Shown here in pieces: positions 18,701 to 27,024 of a stretch of 64,000 nucleotides of DNA (position 1 is the stretch's first letter; the number at the start of each line of letters is the position of its first letter). A program made the position numbers and the translations under genes. This DNA comes from Blautia parvula (GTDB lineage Bacteria; Bacillota; Clostridia; Lachnospirales; Lachnospiraceae), in assembly GCF_020215665.1 (NCBI RefSeq), contig NZ_CP084061.1:4369001-4433000 (forward strand). Reading direction: 5' to 3'. Below the pieces are notes generated by a model, which had not been told where the DNA came from, searched no databases, and saw only the letters and a list, made by a program, of their open reading frames with translations.

Positions 18701-21700
18701 CACAAAAATGGCGGGAATTGTAAATAAGAAGTATACTTCTATGTTTGACTGCATCAGTATAGGTGATTCCAAGAATGTGGCAAATAATTCATCAGGAAAT
18801 ATTACGGACTCTTACTATCTCGGAACAGGTGAACTGGAACCACCGCCAGTAGATGATAAGACGGTGTACATCAGCGAGGTATCGTCAAATTCTGCAATCA
18901 ATAACTATCCGTCAGATAATCTTTGGAAAGAGATGGACGGAGAGGCTGCTGGTCAAAGAAGATTTAAATTTAGTAAAGTGAATAATAATAAGTTAACATT
19001 TAATTTCTACAAGGGATATCCTTTGACTAATTTTGGAGTATATTGGGCTAATGATGATACGAATGCAAACCCCAATATAGTCAGACAATATAAATTTAAA
19101 ATATCCTGTAATAATGGGGCTTACTATTTGGGGCAGGATGGTAAATGGATCGCAGGAGAGAATAACGGCTGCGAGTTCATCGCTTATGGACAGAATAAAC
19201 CAAATGCATCCTACTGGAGCACAAACTTAGATGGAAATACCATCATAAAAAATATTAGATTTGAATTTACAAGAATTATGGATGGTACAATAAAAGAGGG
19301 GGTTTTTAATGCTGAGGGCACTGAGAAAAATTATATCTGTGTTTACGCAGTAAGTGCATCCCAAGGAGATACAAGCGAAAATGGCTTTACTTCAACAGTG
19401 GATAGCTATCTTGAGAGTCTGAAAGGATATATCTCTGCTAAAACAAAACTGGAAGAGTGTCAGAAGGAAGAACAGGATGCAAAAGATGAATGGGGTAGAA
19501 TGCAGGAGTATCTGAAGGACTGGACGGTTCAATCCACAACGCTGGACGGGAAAAAGGTACTGGAGGAAAATGGGACGTATATATTTAATAATTTAAGTAA
19601 GGACGTCAGCGGGCAGGACAGAAAAAGATATATCTTAGATAATAGATCCGGAGGAAATGGATTTTTGATAAAACTGTCACCGCCTGAATCTGGTGCGGAA
19701 AAAATAGACAGTCTGAAAATCCTGTGGGCAGGAAGCAGTAGTTTAGAGGACGACTATAATAGCGCCAAAGCAGAAGTACGCCAGTATTCTTACAAGGTAA
19801 AAATTAATTACAAAGACGGGACCTTTTCAGGAGATTCAGATAGTGACAGAATAAGCCTTGGAGATTTCTACGATCCCAACAAAGAAGTGGACCTTTCCGA
19901 TTTGCTGACTAAAGAAAAAGAAGTTTCTTCAATAGAAATTATGATTTCAAAAGTGACCGGGAATAATAATGTCAAAAAAGGATTTGCATGTCTTTGGTAT
20001 GTGGCACTCGGAAACACCGATTTTGTGGGAGAAGGGAACTTTACTGAGGAGAAGTATCAAGAGGCAAAAACCCAATATGAGGAGAAGGCAGCAGCCAGAC
20101 AGAAAGCACAGGATGATTTCAATAAAGCATCCGAAGATCTTGAGAAAAGTCCAATATTTACAGGAAGTATAAAGAATGCCGGTCTGTGCAGTAAAAAATC
20201 AGAGACGGAAGATTCTGGAAAAGAGGATTCTCTTTTAGGATATAAGTCAATCGTTATCCAGAATGAGGATGGAACATATGAAATAAAAGGAAGTGAAGCT
20301 GTTTCCGAATCGCCGTTTAATATTACTGGTTTGAAACTTAACCCTGCCAGTGGATGGAATGATAAATCTTCGGATAAATCTCAAAACAGATATAAAGTGT
20401 ACGAAGAAGTAGACCCTAAAATAGTGGAGTATTATCTTAATAAAACGCCGGAAAATCCCGATGATATAAAGGGCATCAGCATAGATAATACAGGGGGTGA
20501 ACTGAAGATTACATGGGGCCATACCGGCAGGAAATACTATGCCGATCAGTTTGTATTTAGGGTGACAGATAAAAACAATGCGATTGTATCTGATACATTT
20601 AATAAACCGGAGGAAATTTCTTATGGCATAGAAAAGAAAACCATCAGAGTTCCTGAAGAATGGGTTGGATGCAAAATAGAAGTCTATATCAGGTCAATAG
20701 GCCGTTCCTATGTTGAGACAGAATATACGGAGGAAAAATATGGACCGGAAGTTATTGGGGTTATCCAAAAAGGAGCTTCTGCATGGGCAGGCAGCAGCAG
20801 AGAACTGCTCATGCCGCAGGCTGCACCGAAGATACATCTGGAATTGGGAGCCTATGATGTGAATGGAAAGGCAGGCTGGGATAAATTTGTTGCAGTTCTG
20901 GAGAATAAGGATGATTACAAGGATGACAAAGCAACAAAGATAAAGTTAACTATATTGAATAAAAATATAACGATTGATACTGAAAAAGGCATTTCAGAAG
21001 GCTTTGTCATTTCGAGCAATGGCAACCAGGTAATGACCTCATACGCTGAAGCAGTACCAGATAAGTATGAAAAATCTACATCTGTATCTGTACAGTCGGC
21101 AATTTACGGTTGGGAGGCATTAAAAGATAATGACTATGTGAAAACAACCTTTCATGACTTTTATGGTGATCGTCCGGGAAACCTTTATAATCAGGTGATG
21201 ATGGAGAAAATAGGAGATGTTACAGAACTGTACATGAATTCCGAGCTTCTTGTAAATGCTCCATTTGATTTAGAGAATGGAGAAATATTCCATTGCAATT
21301 TGACCCTGGCTTCCGGCAATTCTCATGTTGCAAGTAATGGAGTAGAGATGACCAGTAAGCTGAATCATCTTCCCGATAATTTATTGGACTATGACAGTAT
21401 TACGGTTCGTACTTACCCATGGCGCAGCCAGTCCGATGTATGCTGGTATGGACATCAAGTTGCAGAAAATATAACAGAAGAGGAATTGCTCCGGTATATA
21501 AAAGACAGAAATTCAGAGGATAAGAGTCTCTGTCTCAGGGACACTTCCAGAAATAATGAACCTGTTTTCGGCGAGGATGGCCTTGCAAATGGATATATAC
21601 TGCGGCGGGATACAGACGGAAAATACGAAATTATTTACAGCAGTATCCTGGCATACGGCGATGAGCAGCATTACCTGAAACAGGTAGATCAGAAGAAGTA

Positions 21701-24700
21701 CACCGTAGACCAGAATGCATGTAAAGTAACCGCTGAATCCTATTCTCATGATATACAGCCAAAGCCCGTTATAGAGAACATCATGCCGCTTCAGGAAGAC
21801 GGGGTAAATTATACATTTACCTGGGATGTCGGTATTGGAGAGCAGGATGCGGTATACGACATTACATTAAAGGGTTATACCTCTAAGGAAGACAAAACAG
21901 GAGTTCTGCTTGGTACATCCACAGTAGATAAGAATACTCCCGGCAGTTATCAGGAATCGGAGAAAAGCTGGAGTGTCTCATTTAAAGACAAAGAGAGGAC
22001 CTGGAATTATCCGAGAGTGAGTATAAGTATTGTTCGTGCAGGCACAGCCAATGCAGTCAGTGGGTCAACGATAAAGTTCCCTTCTGGTTCTGAAATGGAA
22101 TTTGCAGTTCCGTTAAGGCTTTCCCAGATTTCAAAACCAGTCCTCCAGCTCCACACAAAGGAGGAGGGAACGGAGAAGAATTCTTTATTGTATGACACAG
22201 TCTGGAATGCGGTTCTGAAAGAAGAGCGTCCTTATACAGCCGCGTATGAAGTCTGCGTACAGCGGGCAGAAGGTGATGAAGGTGCGGTCAGCAGCTATAC
22301 GGAAAAAGCAGGATTAGATGCCGCACTTGAAACAGCCGGGAAACTTTATGGAAAGAAACCGGAAGTAGATGTTACAGAAGGGGAACAGGAAAAAGTCTAT
22401 AGCTGGGTGGAGAATGTTGACGGCAATAAAGTTGAAAAAACCATGGCTCTTATCTGGACTACAGAGGACACCTATACATTAACAAAAAATCTTACGGAAA
22501 TATGGACATTTGTTTCAGATGATGAAATGAGAGACAGCGATACATGGAGCAGAATACTTGATTTGAATGACTATGAAAGAGGTGAAATGATAACTGTTTC
22601 CGTACGGGCATGTGCGGACGAGACAACAACAGAATACCGTGACGGAATAGACGGTGTAGCCAGAGAAATTACACTTCCGAATCGTCTGACAGTGCCGGAT
22701 ACAGCAAATTTAACTGCATCACCGGAGTATATGCCTCATGAGGATGGAGTAAGAGATACGTTTGTCACTCTTCAGGAGTTTATCAGAGACGGAGTCACCT
22801 TGTCTATGTCAGATACAGGAGAGAATTATTACAGAGGAAAATACCAGATAGCAGCAGCAGTATTTGACGAGAGAGAGGCAGACGATGTGAGCGTAATGCC
22901 TGCCGGTGATGCGCCTTCAGAAGAGGATGCGGGAGGATACTGGAATTCCGGTGCAGTGGCAACACTGAAGGGCAAGGCAGCAGAGACTGCTATGACCGGA
23001 GATTTTGCAGACAGTACTTATACACTGGAAAATATCGATCCCGCATATGCCGGAAAATGGCTGAAGATCGCGCTTAGAAGTGTTTCAGACAGCAATATCA
23101 GTTCCTGGTGGTCAGACGAGGATGATACAACGGAGAATACGGTGAACTATCAATGGATCCGCATACCGCGTATCAGAGTGGAAGAACCTAAAATAACGGA
23201 AGGTGCAGCATCTGTCTATTATGATCTTACCAGTGGGAATTGTACACTGGAGTCAGTGCCGGAGTATGTTCCTGCCGTGCAGACAGAGCTGGATTTCAAA
23301 CTGCAAAGTTATTCAGATGGTTACAGGATCCAACGTATCCGCAAGGCCAAGGAATCGAACACGGATGAACTGAATGCTTACCGATATGATGCGGACTGGA
23401 TCTATCTGGAGGACGACAATAACGGCGGTTATAATATTTTCTGCAGTACATCTGCAGATACACCGCTGGATATACAGTCTGACGGGGATGAACCTGTATG
23501 CAGGGAAGATGAGACTGCAGTGTTTGTGCAGAATATTCAGGCAGGAGACACAGCAGTACTGCCTGTAAAAGAAGAGACAGTACAGAACATACTGGATAAG
23601 CCGGTATCCACACAGATGATTCTCTCCTGGATGCCGAAGGAGGAGGAAAAGGAAGCTTACTTCCGTTTGATTCTTCCGGATGCGGAGACGATCATGGACT
23701 ATGCAGATGAAGCCAATCTGTTTACTTCACAGGCATCTGTCCAGGCAGTCATATTGGGAGATGACCCGGAACAGGAGCGGCTGGCAGGTTATGAGAGTTC
23801 TGAAATTTCCAGTTGGTACAGGTATAAGCCGACTCAGATTGAGCAGGCAACCGCAGTCACAACGCTTTATGATTATTCTGACGCTGTTGAGGTGCAGAGT
23901 GGTGTATCTATAGAGGCTTCTGTATGGAAAGACACCGCCTATAAGCTGACTGAAAAGACAGCAGACGGATACAGTATATATCAGGTTAAAATTCTGGACA
24001 GTGATCAGGAGAGGGTGCTGGATCTTCGTAACCTCAGCGCTTATTATGATATAAGCAGTGAGACAAATATTCTGGCTCTGAAGGATGCAGTTTATGCACA
24101 ATATGCAGGAAAATGGATCTCATTCAGGGAGGCCAGGGTTACAGAGGCCAATGGTGGAAATATCAGCAGATGGAGTGACTGGACAGTGCCCATAGTGCTG
24201 CCGAAGCTGATAGTCGAAAGTCCTGAGGTGACAGAAACTACGGCGCAGGCAGAATATATCCTGCATCGAACACAGGGAGATGGTGTGCCGAAGCAGTTTG
24301 ATGCCAGACAGTATAGCTGGTTATGCGAGAGAGGGATTCATGACAAAATAGAGGGATATCAGATACAGATCGGGCAGGGAGAGGATTCTTTCTATGCAGA
24401 GATTAAAAGAGACGAAGACAATATCTGGTATTACACCAGTCCCACTGGCGAACAGATTGCTGTGACGGATACTCTTACTTTACTTCAGACAGAGAGTACG
24501 GTACAGGAAGGTGCGGAAACGTATACATTGTCAGCCGAAGTGATACTGAATCTGACACAGACAGAAAATGGCTGGCAGTTTACTGTGACAGTACCTGTAC
24601 AAGAGATAAGTGTGAAGGAAGAGAACAACCGACTTAGTTTTACATTCGACTGTAATATGATTTTAGAGCCAATTCCGGTAAACGATAATTACGAAACAAA

Positions 24701-24704
24701 TTAA
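12711..24704 (+). CDS. Giant pilin-anchored surface protein with GLUG repeats
   Basis: The protein has 3,997 residues from GTG 12711; ATG 12720 is the alternative (AAGGA lies 4 or 13 nt upstream, neither ideal). A basic leader ends in Gly-Gly and the mature part starts YTLVELIVVICIVLILAGG with Glu+5, a class III pilin signal. Residues about 590-2025 hold about 38 copies of a GLUG-like motif of form YVGGIxGxNxGxIxNC, expected to build a long parallel beta-solenoid. Many copies end in a Cys. Short charged helical segments lie near 2230-2270 and 2440-2490; the remaining roughly 1,450 residues look like all-beta, possibly Ig or fibronectin-like domains, with acidic composition. There is no LPXTG signal and no C-terminal membrane helix, so the pilin helix is the only visible anchor. 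It is probably a tip or shaft adhesin of the pilus. Ligand unknown. Confidence 0.85.
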   Translation: MDYMEKGVLHGNIDKNRKGGNKNQGGYTLVELIVVICIVLILAGGAVFGVMTWIRWSQFKEQNEYAKTLFSAAQNQLTEYSENGRLDKFRRVLASDGGYKNKVNVKDLFYSEEEGSEAYEKRLDLLWPASAGKTDKEKYRGEICYLKGNGETYKQYQEYKAGKGEKPDEEILALYDLLLPYVYDSSILNAAVCVEFTPEEGQVFSVLYSNQNDDFEYNSSNHAKRGTVDITNRETSVRKERMVGYYGVDSLAVATTPKAEQPSIKKVKLNNEGTLNLSFMVTNKDGNAVTNMDYTILVLDKDTDNDKETQRLKIVLDGRKLTKKENTSEPITCSVTRYDTDGKEWTTSDYPMLAWLENENTVRLILDAADLSAATYYYNELYGSYQDNPKTTPILDNLKNTYSFHRFCVDTENILCKVKGVGKDYKPTAVRKSNVSHTYFGEYTKKSSSGTEKVTYTLKNARHLYNVRYVEDFTPKKAVSGAADRECTYQLAENINWQKFIKDGYLYDTDNIYKKKDWNSLTAQVTPVKDTATPFPSVGTLKSTSVLEGADEKTNTISGLIIKEDANSSTAVYGTEINNGKDGKSTIQYIKNGPAGLFVKNEGKITNMVLDQISVEGSASVGAFCGENKGTLVDLTVANSDAKNMPSTVVGKTDVGGIAGKDTGSLQMRYKNLVNRASVRGVTYVGGIIGQLKVEKDDKTALIEWCKNYGAVEAAPVNLEKNQDKKKMQEMLSQAKYIGGIVGLCSNKTNKADNLQVSNCVSSPQYLQEDMEELFAADEKLLEKLNGVYVGGIAGYNENSKIINCNTEQEKNKEGYIFGYQYVGGIVGFNESLAEANLDGKDESNRGEKNTNEANVIGCDYVGGICGINAARSGEDNEFHVANPDYTRNEEKIVANWINEGIVAGYGNYVGGITGLNTGIVENCSSEVAADDTARNITDAASLKGDYVGGIAGYNNGKITSGTVSDYLNTTIRMVCYITGRNYVGGIVGYNDVDASVENYELEGGFIKGTGVFVGGYAGFNSSVELLRDNTLKSNPNEVTGGYCVSGTIGGNIISTDDRISTEFTTDNFLGKVYATAFTGGFIGYNRILPDLDVDAKSFITNLSSLITEAVSEEKSLSENVKYIDDSDYDPEGNKSEGTLTIKGIQEHETEQSMRFGSLTGDIYVGGVIGYNSPYTSLTIKNVVNKTPITALSAIENDKESQNEDQYGFLYSYAGGVIGRSGIWVEIDNCRNMDVGDVVTQGTYLGGICEVNEGLIKNCSVSSIGTAGRSYVGGITGFNKGEIKNCSFTNKTITGNDYVGGIAAQNYGTISGTWLFGGIVNASGSYVGGIAGANSAEGSIILIQDGDSVSDTSMATANAEIKAGGTYVGGITGYNAGQIQNKRNVNDSEDFEFFTFTGSIIGDKMAGGFVGESVSEDQVIKNVKNAAIVVAGNGNAGGIVGITSGGIDNCWNAGNISAASEGDAGGIVSVNYSDIKNCSNTGTVSAANGMCGGITGENSGIIEDSFVRAGNETLIFEGMKCAGGISGINKGTISACKITGNQGMPVIISNTVNSKVSDVGAVTGINYGNILLTEDAVVLCEVKTYTSGSSIGGIAGSNLGTIANSGIKDIESNSAVVRDTKIGFAGTNANYANIGGASGVNDGSINRCNISADITGDLGTTDTGYGGIAGVNNSSISKCAYSGNLLTNGSADNIVNLGGIAGRNNAGGSISNSYVGFRDNTLIETDKDAKKSGVGYAGGIAGWNDGYVADCDNYSNSTKNVQINNRSGHTGGIVGYQTSGAAATGSSEKDILSTGENWSVKTTAYSNDFGVGGIIGYSASGVSMQHVANYAAVVAGGNSENVTAGGLIGRLENKDSSSMTVSDFYNYGNISGKLSAGGIGRLKYKGIAMSNCTNYGNIQSNGSAAAGIIATFYQTDQGAAVVFDSCKNYGNISARSNAGGIVGYAHDTAGNIKGIYTDCVNEGCITGGTAGGILGNGDKQDASFYRCRNYGNNGNTNTKMAGIVNKKYTSMFDCISIGDSKNVANNSSGNITDSYYLGTGELEPPPVDDKTVYISEVSSNSAINNYPSDNLWKEMDGEAAGQRRFKFSKVNNNKLTFNFYKGYPLTNFGVYWANDDTNANPNIVRQYKFKISCNNGAYYLGQDGKWIAGENNGCEFIAYGQNKPNASYWSTNLDGNTIIKNIRFEFTRIMDGTIKEGVFNAEGTEKNYICVYAVSASQGDTSENGFTSTVDSYLESLKGYISAKTKLEECQKEEQDAKDEWGRMQEYLKDWTVQSTTLDGKKVLEENGTYIFNNLSKDVSGQDRKRYILDNRSGGNGFLIKLSPPESGAEKIDSLKILWAGSSSLEDDYNSAKAEVRQYSYKVKINYKDGTFSGDSDSDRISLGDFYDPNKEVDLSDLLTKEKEVSSIEIMISKVTGNNNVKKGFACLWYVALGNTDFVGEGNFTEEKYQEAKTQYEEKAAARQKAQDDFNKASEDLEKSPIFTGSIKNAGLCSKKSETEDSGKEDSLLGYKSIVIQNEDGTYEIKGSEAVSESPFNITGLKLNPASGWNDKSSDKSQNRYKVYEEVDPKIVEYYLNKTPENPDDIKGISIDNTGGELKITWGHTGRKYYADQFVFRVTDKNNAIVSDTFNKPEEISYGIEKKTIRVPEEWVGCKIEVYIRSIGRSYVETEYTEEKYGPEVIGVIQKGASAWAGSSRELLMPQAAPKIHLELGAYDVNGKAGWDKFVAVLENKDDYKDDKATKIKLTILNKNITIDTEKGISEGFVISSNGNQVMTSYAEAVPDKYEKSTSVSVQSAIYGWEALKDNDYVKTTFHDFYGDRPGNLYNQVMMEKIGDVTELYMNSELLVNAPFDLENGEIFHCNLTLASGNSHVASNGVEMTSKLNHLPDNLLDYDSITVRTYPWRSQSDVCWYGHQVAENITEEELLRYIKDRNSEDKSLCLRDTSRNNEPVFGEDGLANGYILRRDTDGKYEIIYSSILAYGDEQHYLKQVDQKKYTVDQNACKVTAESYSHDIQPKPVIENIMPLQEDGVNYTFTWDVGIGEQDAVYDITLKGYTSKEDKTGVLLGTSTVDKNTPGSYQESEKSWSVSFKDKERTWNYPRVSISIVRAGTANAVSGSTIKFPSGSEMEFAVPLRLSQISKPVLQLHTKEEGTEKNSLLYDTVWNAVLKEERPYTAAYEVCVQRAEGDEGAVSSYTEKAGLDAALETAGKLYGKKPEVDVTEGEQEKVYSWVENVDGNKVEKTMALIWTTEDTYTLTKNLTEIWTFVSDDEMRDSDTWSRILDLNDYERGEMITVSVRACADETTTEYRDGIDGVAREITLPNRLTVPDTANLTASPEYMPHEDGVRDTFVTLQEFIRDGVTLSMSDTGENYYRGKYQIAAAVFDEREADDVSVMPAGDAPSEEDAGGYWNSGAVATLKGKAAETAMTGDFADSTYTLENIDPAYAGKWLKIALRSVSDSNISSWWSDEDDTTENTVNYQWIRIPRIRVEEPKITEGAASVYYDLTSGNCTLESVPEYVPAVQTELDFKLQSYSDGYRIQRIRKAKESNTDELNAYRYDADWIYLEDDNNGGYNIFCSTSADTPLDIQSDGDEPVCREDETAVFVQNIQAGDTAVLPVKEETVQNILDKPVSTQMILSWMPKEEEKEAYFRLILPDAETIMDYADEANLFTSQASVQAVILGDDPEQERLAGYESSEISSWYRYKPTQIEQATAVTTLYDYSDAVEVQSGVSIEASVWKDTAYKLTEKTADGYSIYQVKILDSDQERVLDLRNLSAYYDISSETNILALKDAVYAQYAGKWISFREARVTEANGGNISRWSDWTVPIVLPKLIVESPEVTETTAQAEYILHRTQGDGVPKQFDARQYSWLCERGIHDKIEGYQIQIGQGEDSFYAEIKRDEDNIWYYTSPTGEQIAVTDTLTLLQTESTVQEGAETYTLSAEVILNLTQTENGWQFTVTVPVQEISVKEENNRLSFTFDCNMILEPIPVNDNYETN

Positions 24705-24728
24705 TGCAGAACGAAGAGGAAATCAGAT

Positions 24729-25397
24729 ATGAGAAAAAAATCTTTAAAAAACAAAGAGGGATCCGCAATGCTCATTGCAATAGCTATTATGGCTGTATTG
24801 GTCATGCTCGGGCTGGCTTTGCTTCTGGTTTCCTTTTCTCTTCATGCAACGGTAAACCGAGAGCATGATGCGGCTCAGTGTAAGGAGATAGTCCAGACAC
24901 TGAGCCGGGAATTGGAACGGCAGATAACAATCACAAGAGAGGATGCCTATGAGAAGGGAGCAGCCGAGAAGTACCCTTTCTGGTTCTACATCCGTGATAA
25001 TGTGTGGCGGGAGGAAAAATGGCCTCCTTATGGCGAAGCAGAATACCTGAATGACCGTGCATTACGCCGTCTGCAGCTTGGGCAGAATAGTTCTGAGACC
25101 GGTGAAGTGGTAGAGAATGCGGCTGAATTACTGAAAAATACATATGTGGAAGCATACTGGACAAGGGAAGATAAGCTGGCGGACAAAGGAGAGGGGACTA
25201 CTTTGGTGGTGACAGTTTCCTGTTCGGCCGGCAAATCTGAGAGTTCCATGACAAAGACCTATGTATTAAGCGTTGAAGAGATAGAAGGCAAAGCGCTCTC
25301 CGATGGGGAATTTGTACCAAAGAATCCAAAGATAGATGAAAAAGAAGGGTGGCAGTGGGATGAGGGAGATGAACTGCAGGAAGATTCAGGAGAATAA
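24729..25397 (+). CDS. PilX/GspK-like minor pilin
   Basis: The protein has 222 residues. The leader MRKKSLKNKEG is followed by SAMLIAIAIMAVLVMLGLAL, a prepilin-like signal whose +5 residue is Ile, not Glu. Loss of Glu+5 is the signature of GspK/PilX-type subunits that sit at the top of the minor-pilin complex. The globular part has an early helical region with HDAAQCKEIVQTLSRELERQ and a later beta region containing a second Cys. AAGAGG precedes the start. It lies 24 bp after the giant gene and its 3' end overlaps the next minor pilin gene. Confidence 0.8.
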   Translation: MRKKSLKNKEGSAMLIAIAIMAVLVMLGLALLLVSFSLHATVNREHDAAQCKEIVQTLSRELERQITITREDAYEKGAAEKYPFWFYIRDNVWREEKWPPYGEAEYLNDRALRRLQLGQNSSETGEVVENAAELLKNTYVEAYWTREDKLADKGEGTTLVVTVSCSAGKSESSMTKTYVLSVEEIEGKALSDGEFVPKNPKIDEKEGWQWDEGDELQEDSGE

Positions 25398-25731
25398 AGA
25401 CGGCTCCACGATGATTGAAACACTGGTTGCCTTTCTGGTTGTTGTACTGGTGATTCTCATGTTTTCCAAGGTAGTATCTGTATCTTCGCAGGTACTGAAC
25501 CGCACGCGGCAGATTATGAAGGAGAATGAAGCATTTAACGCGGAATATTATAAACTGGACAGTTCCGGCAAGGGAACCCGGCGTACCCCGGTGAAAAGTG
25601 ATTTTGTCCTTTTTGAAGCAGATGAGGACGGGAAAAAAACAGGAGAAGAAATATCTCTTGGTAAAGATTCGGGTATGCAATATTATACAGATGGGAAAAG
25701 ATACATGTATTCGTTTAAGGTAGCTGAGTAA
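25369..25731 (+). CDS. PilV/GspI-like minor pilin
   Basis: The protein has 120 residues from ATG 25369; ATG 25360 (three residues longer) is also possible. Both begin inside the preceding gene, giving an overlap of 29-38 bp and suggesting coupled translation. The leader ends KIQENKDG and the mature start is STMIETLVAFLVVVLVILMF with Glu+5. The IETLVAF core matches the PilV/GspI class of minor pilins. The remaining domain is small (about 85 residues) and ends YMYSFKVAE. It probably forms the priming complex with its neighbours at 24729 and 25768. Confidence 0.75.
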   Translation: MNCRKIQENKDGSTMIETLVAFLVVVLVILMFSKVVSVSSQVLNRTRQIMKENEAFNAEYYKLDSSGKGTRRTPVKSDFVLFEADEDGKKTGEEISLGKDSGMQYYTDGKRYMYSFKVAE

Positions 25732-25767
25732 CGGTTCCGCGCAGATAACAAGAGGGGTTCTGGTAAT

Positions 25768-26967
25768 ATGAAATGTAATAAGGACAAAAAAGAGTACAGA
25801 AAAATACTTAACAGCAGACAGGGTGTCACGTTAATTGAACTTATAGTTACGTTTGCACTTATTAGTCTGTTTGTCATTCTTACCAGCCAAGCTATCTCAT
25901 CTGCTATGAATGTATATTATCATATTCAGGGGATTAATATGGGCCGTCAGGTATCGGACACCCTGATGGATAAAATAACAGGCCAGATTTCAGGTGCACA
26001 GGCTACAGTAAATAAAAAAGAAACAAATGTTATTATTTCAAATGGTGAATATACAGAAAAAGAGAGTAAGAATGAAGACTCCTCATACTTATCTGTAGCA
26101 GAGGGTGAAAAGGGGACCATGGTTGATTTCTATAACCAGGGAAACAGCCATGTGACCATTAAAACAAAGGCGTTTAAGGATGAGTCTCCGGAAGAAAAAA
26201 AACTTGTTATTTACTATTACCCGGTACGTGCATATGAGGAAGTTGACTGGGAATTTGACCAGAAAATGTATATGGGATACAGTATAAAAGATTTATCTTT
26301 TTCATGGGCAGACAGGAGTGAATACCCTGAAAATATTATGAAAGTAGAGCTGACGATTTCCGGGAAATACGGGGATTATTCTACTGTCAGGTATGTAGAG
26401 TGCTATAATCTGGACAGCGGAAGTGAGTCGGAAGAACCACCGTCTGGTGGTGGTGATGATGGAAAGGATGATGGAAAAGACGACGGAAAAGATGATGGAA
26501 AAGACGACGACGAGGATTACGAAGATGGAAGCGGAACCATTTATCTGAAGAAAAAAGGTGAGGATGTTTTACGCATAAAGGCAGGGAAAAAGAAGTACGA
26601 AGATTATTATAAAGAATTTTTGAATAATGATAAAAATGGTTTTACGCTGCCGGCAGGTATATTTAAAACCGGAGGAGAATACTATATTATTCCTGAGCCA
26701 GTAAAAATAGATGCTTATGATATGCCCGATAGTTTAGAGAAATTTATAACGCGGTATGGAAAAGATAAATGTTTGTATGTGAAGAAGAATGCTGAGATCT
26801 ATACTACTGATAATTGGGATAATAGAGTAACACCAGGTCTGGGAGACATTTATTTTTATAATAAACGGTATTATTTATGCTACAATCAGGGTCCAACAAA
26901 AGATCCGGTTACAAATGTGGGGGCTTGGGCGGATATCACTGATTTTGTGAAAATAGGTAATAAATAA
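25768..26967 (+). CDS. PilW/GspJ-like minor pilin with added C-terminal domain
   Basis: The protein has 399 residues. The leader ends ILNSRQG and the mature start is VTLIELIVTFALISLFVIL with Glu+5. The first 215 residues fit a PilW/GspJ-like pilin. A tandem Gly-Lys-Asp-Asp linker (about 232-247) then joins an extra domain (about 250-399) ending with GDIYFYNKRYYLCYNQGP and then W plus ADI. That ending resembles small aromatic carbohydrate-binding (CBM5/12, chitin-binding type 3-like) modules, which use exposed Trp/Tyr; this is a tentative reading. A minor pilin carrying its own ligand-binding module would be a second adhesin candidate beside the giant protein. It is the last gene of the pilus operon. 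Confidence 0.75.
   Translation: MKCNKDKKEYRKILNSRQGVTLIELIVTFALISLFVILTSQAISSAMNVYYHIQGINMGRQVSDTLMDKITGQISGAQATVNKKETNVIISNGEYTEKESKNEDSSYLSVAEGEKGTMVDFYNQGNSHVTIKTKAFKDESPEEKKLVIYYYPVRAYEEVDWEFDQKMYMGYSIKDLSFSWADRSEYPENIMKVELTISGKYGDYSTVRYVECYNLDSGSESEEPPSGGGDDGKDDGKDDGKDDGKDDDEDYEDGSGTIYLKKKGEDVLRIKAGKKKYEDYYKEFLNNDKNGFTLPAGIFKTGGEYYIIPEPVKIDAYDMPDSLEKFITRYGKDKCLYVKKNAEIYTTDNWDNRVTPGLGDIYFYNKRYYLCYNQGPTKDPVTNVGAWADITDFVKIGNK
26461..26508 (+). repeat. In-frame 12-bp tandem repeat
   Basis: Four copies of GGAAARGAYGAY lie at 26461, 26473, 26485 and 26497, encoding Gly-Lys-Asp-Asp four times in the linker of the PilW-like protein. Copies alternate between GATGAT and GACGAC. The 12-bp unit is a multiple of three, so copy-number slippage would change linker length without a frameshift. 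Confidence 0.9.
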
Positions 26968-26979
26968 TAGTTTCCCATA

Positions 26980-27008
26980 TTGACAACCCCAACAACCCTT
27001 GCTATAAT
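26980..27008 (+). promoter_or_regulatory. Sigma-A promoter for glnA
   Basis: Perfect TTGACA (26980-26985) and perfect TATAAT (27003-27008) are separated by 17 bp. The transcript should begin near 27015, about 10 nt before the first hexaloop hairpin of the leader. Confidence 0.9.
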
Positions 27009-27024
27009 ACCAACCATAAATAAA

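Noticed and set aside
14560-18790. CRISPR-like or DNA tandem repeat array
   Set aside because: The repeated unit is a diverged protein motif (GLUG-like) with variable spacing and is within an open frame.
26461-26508. CRISPR array or minisatellite outside a gene
   Set aside because: The 12-bp repeat is in frame in a coding linker and has no spacers.
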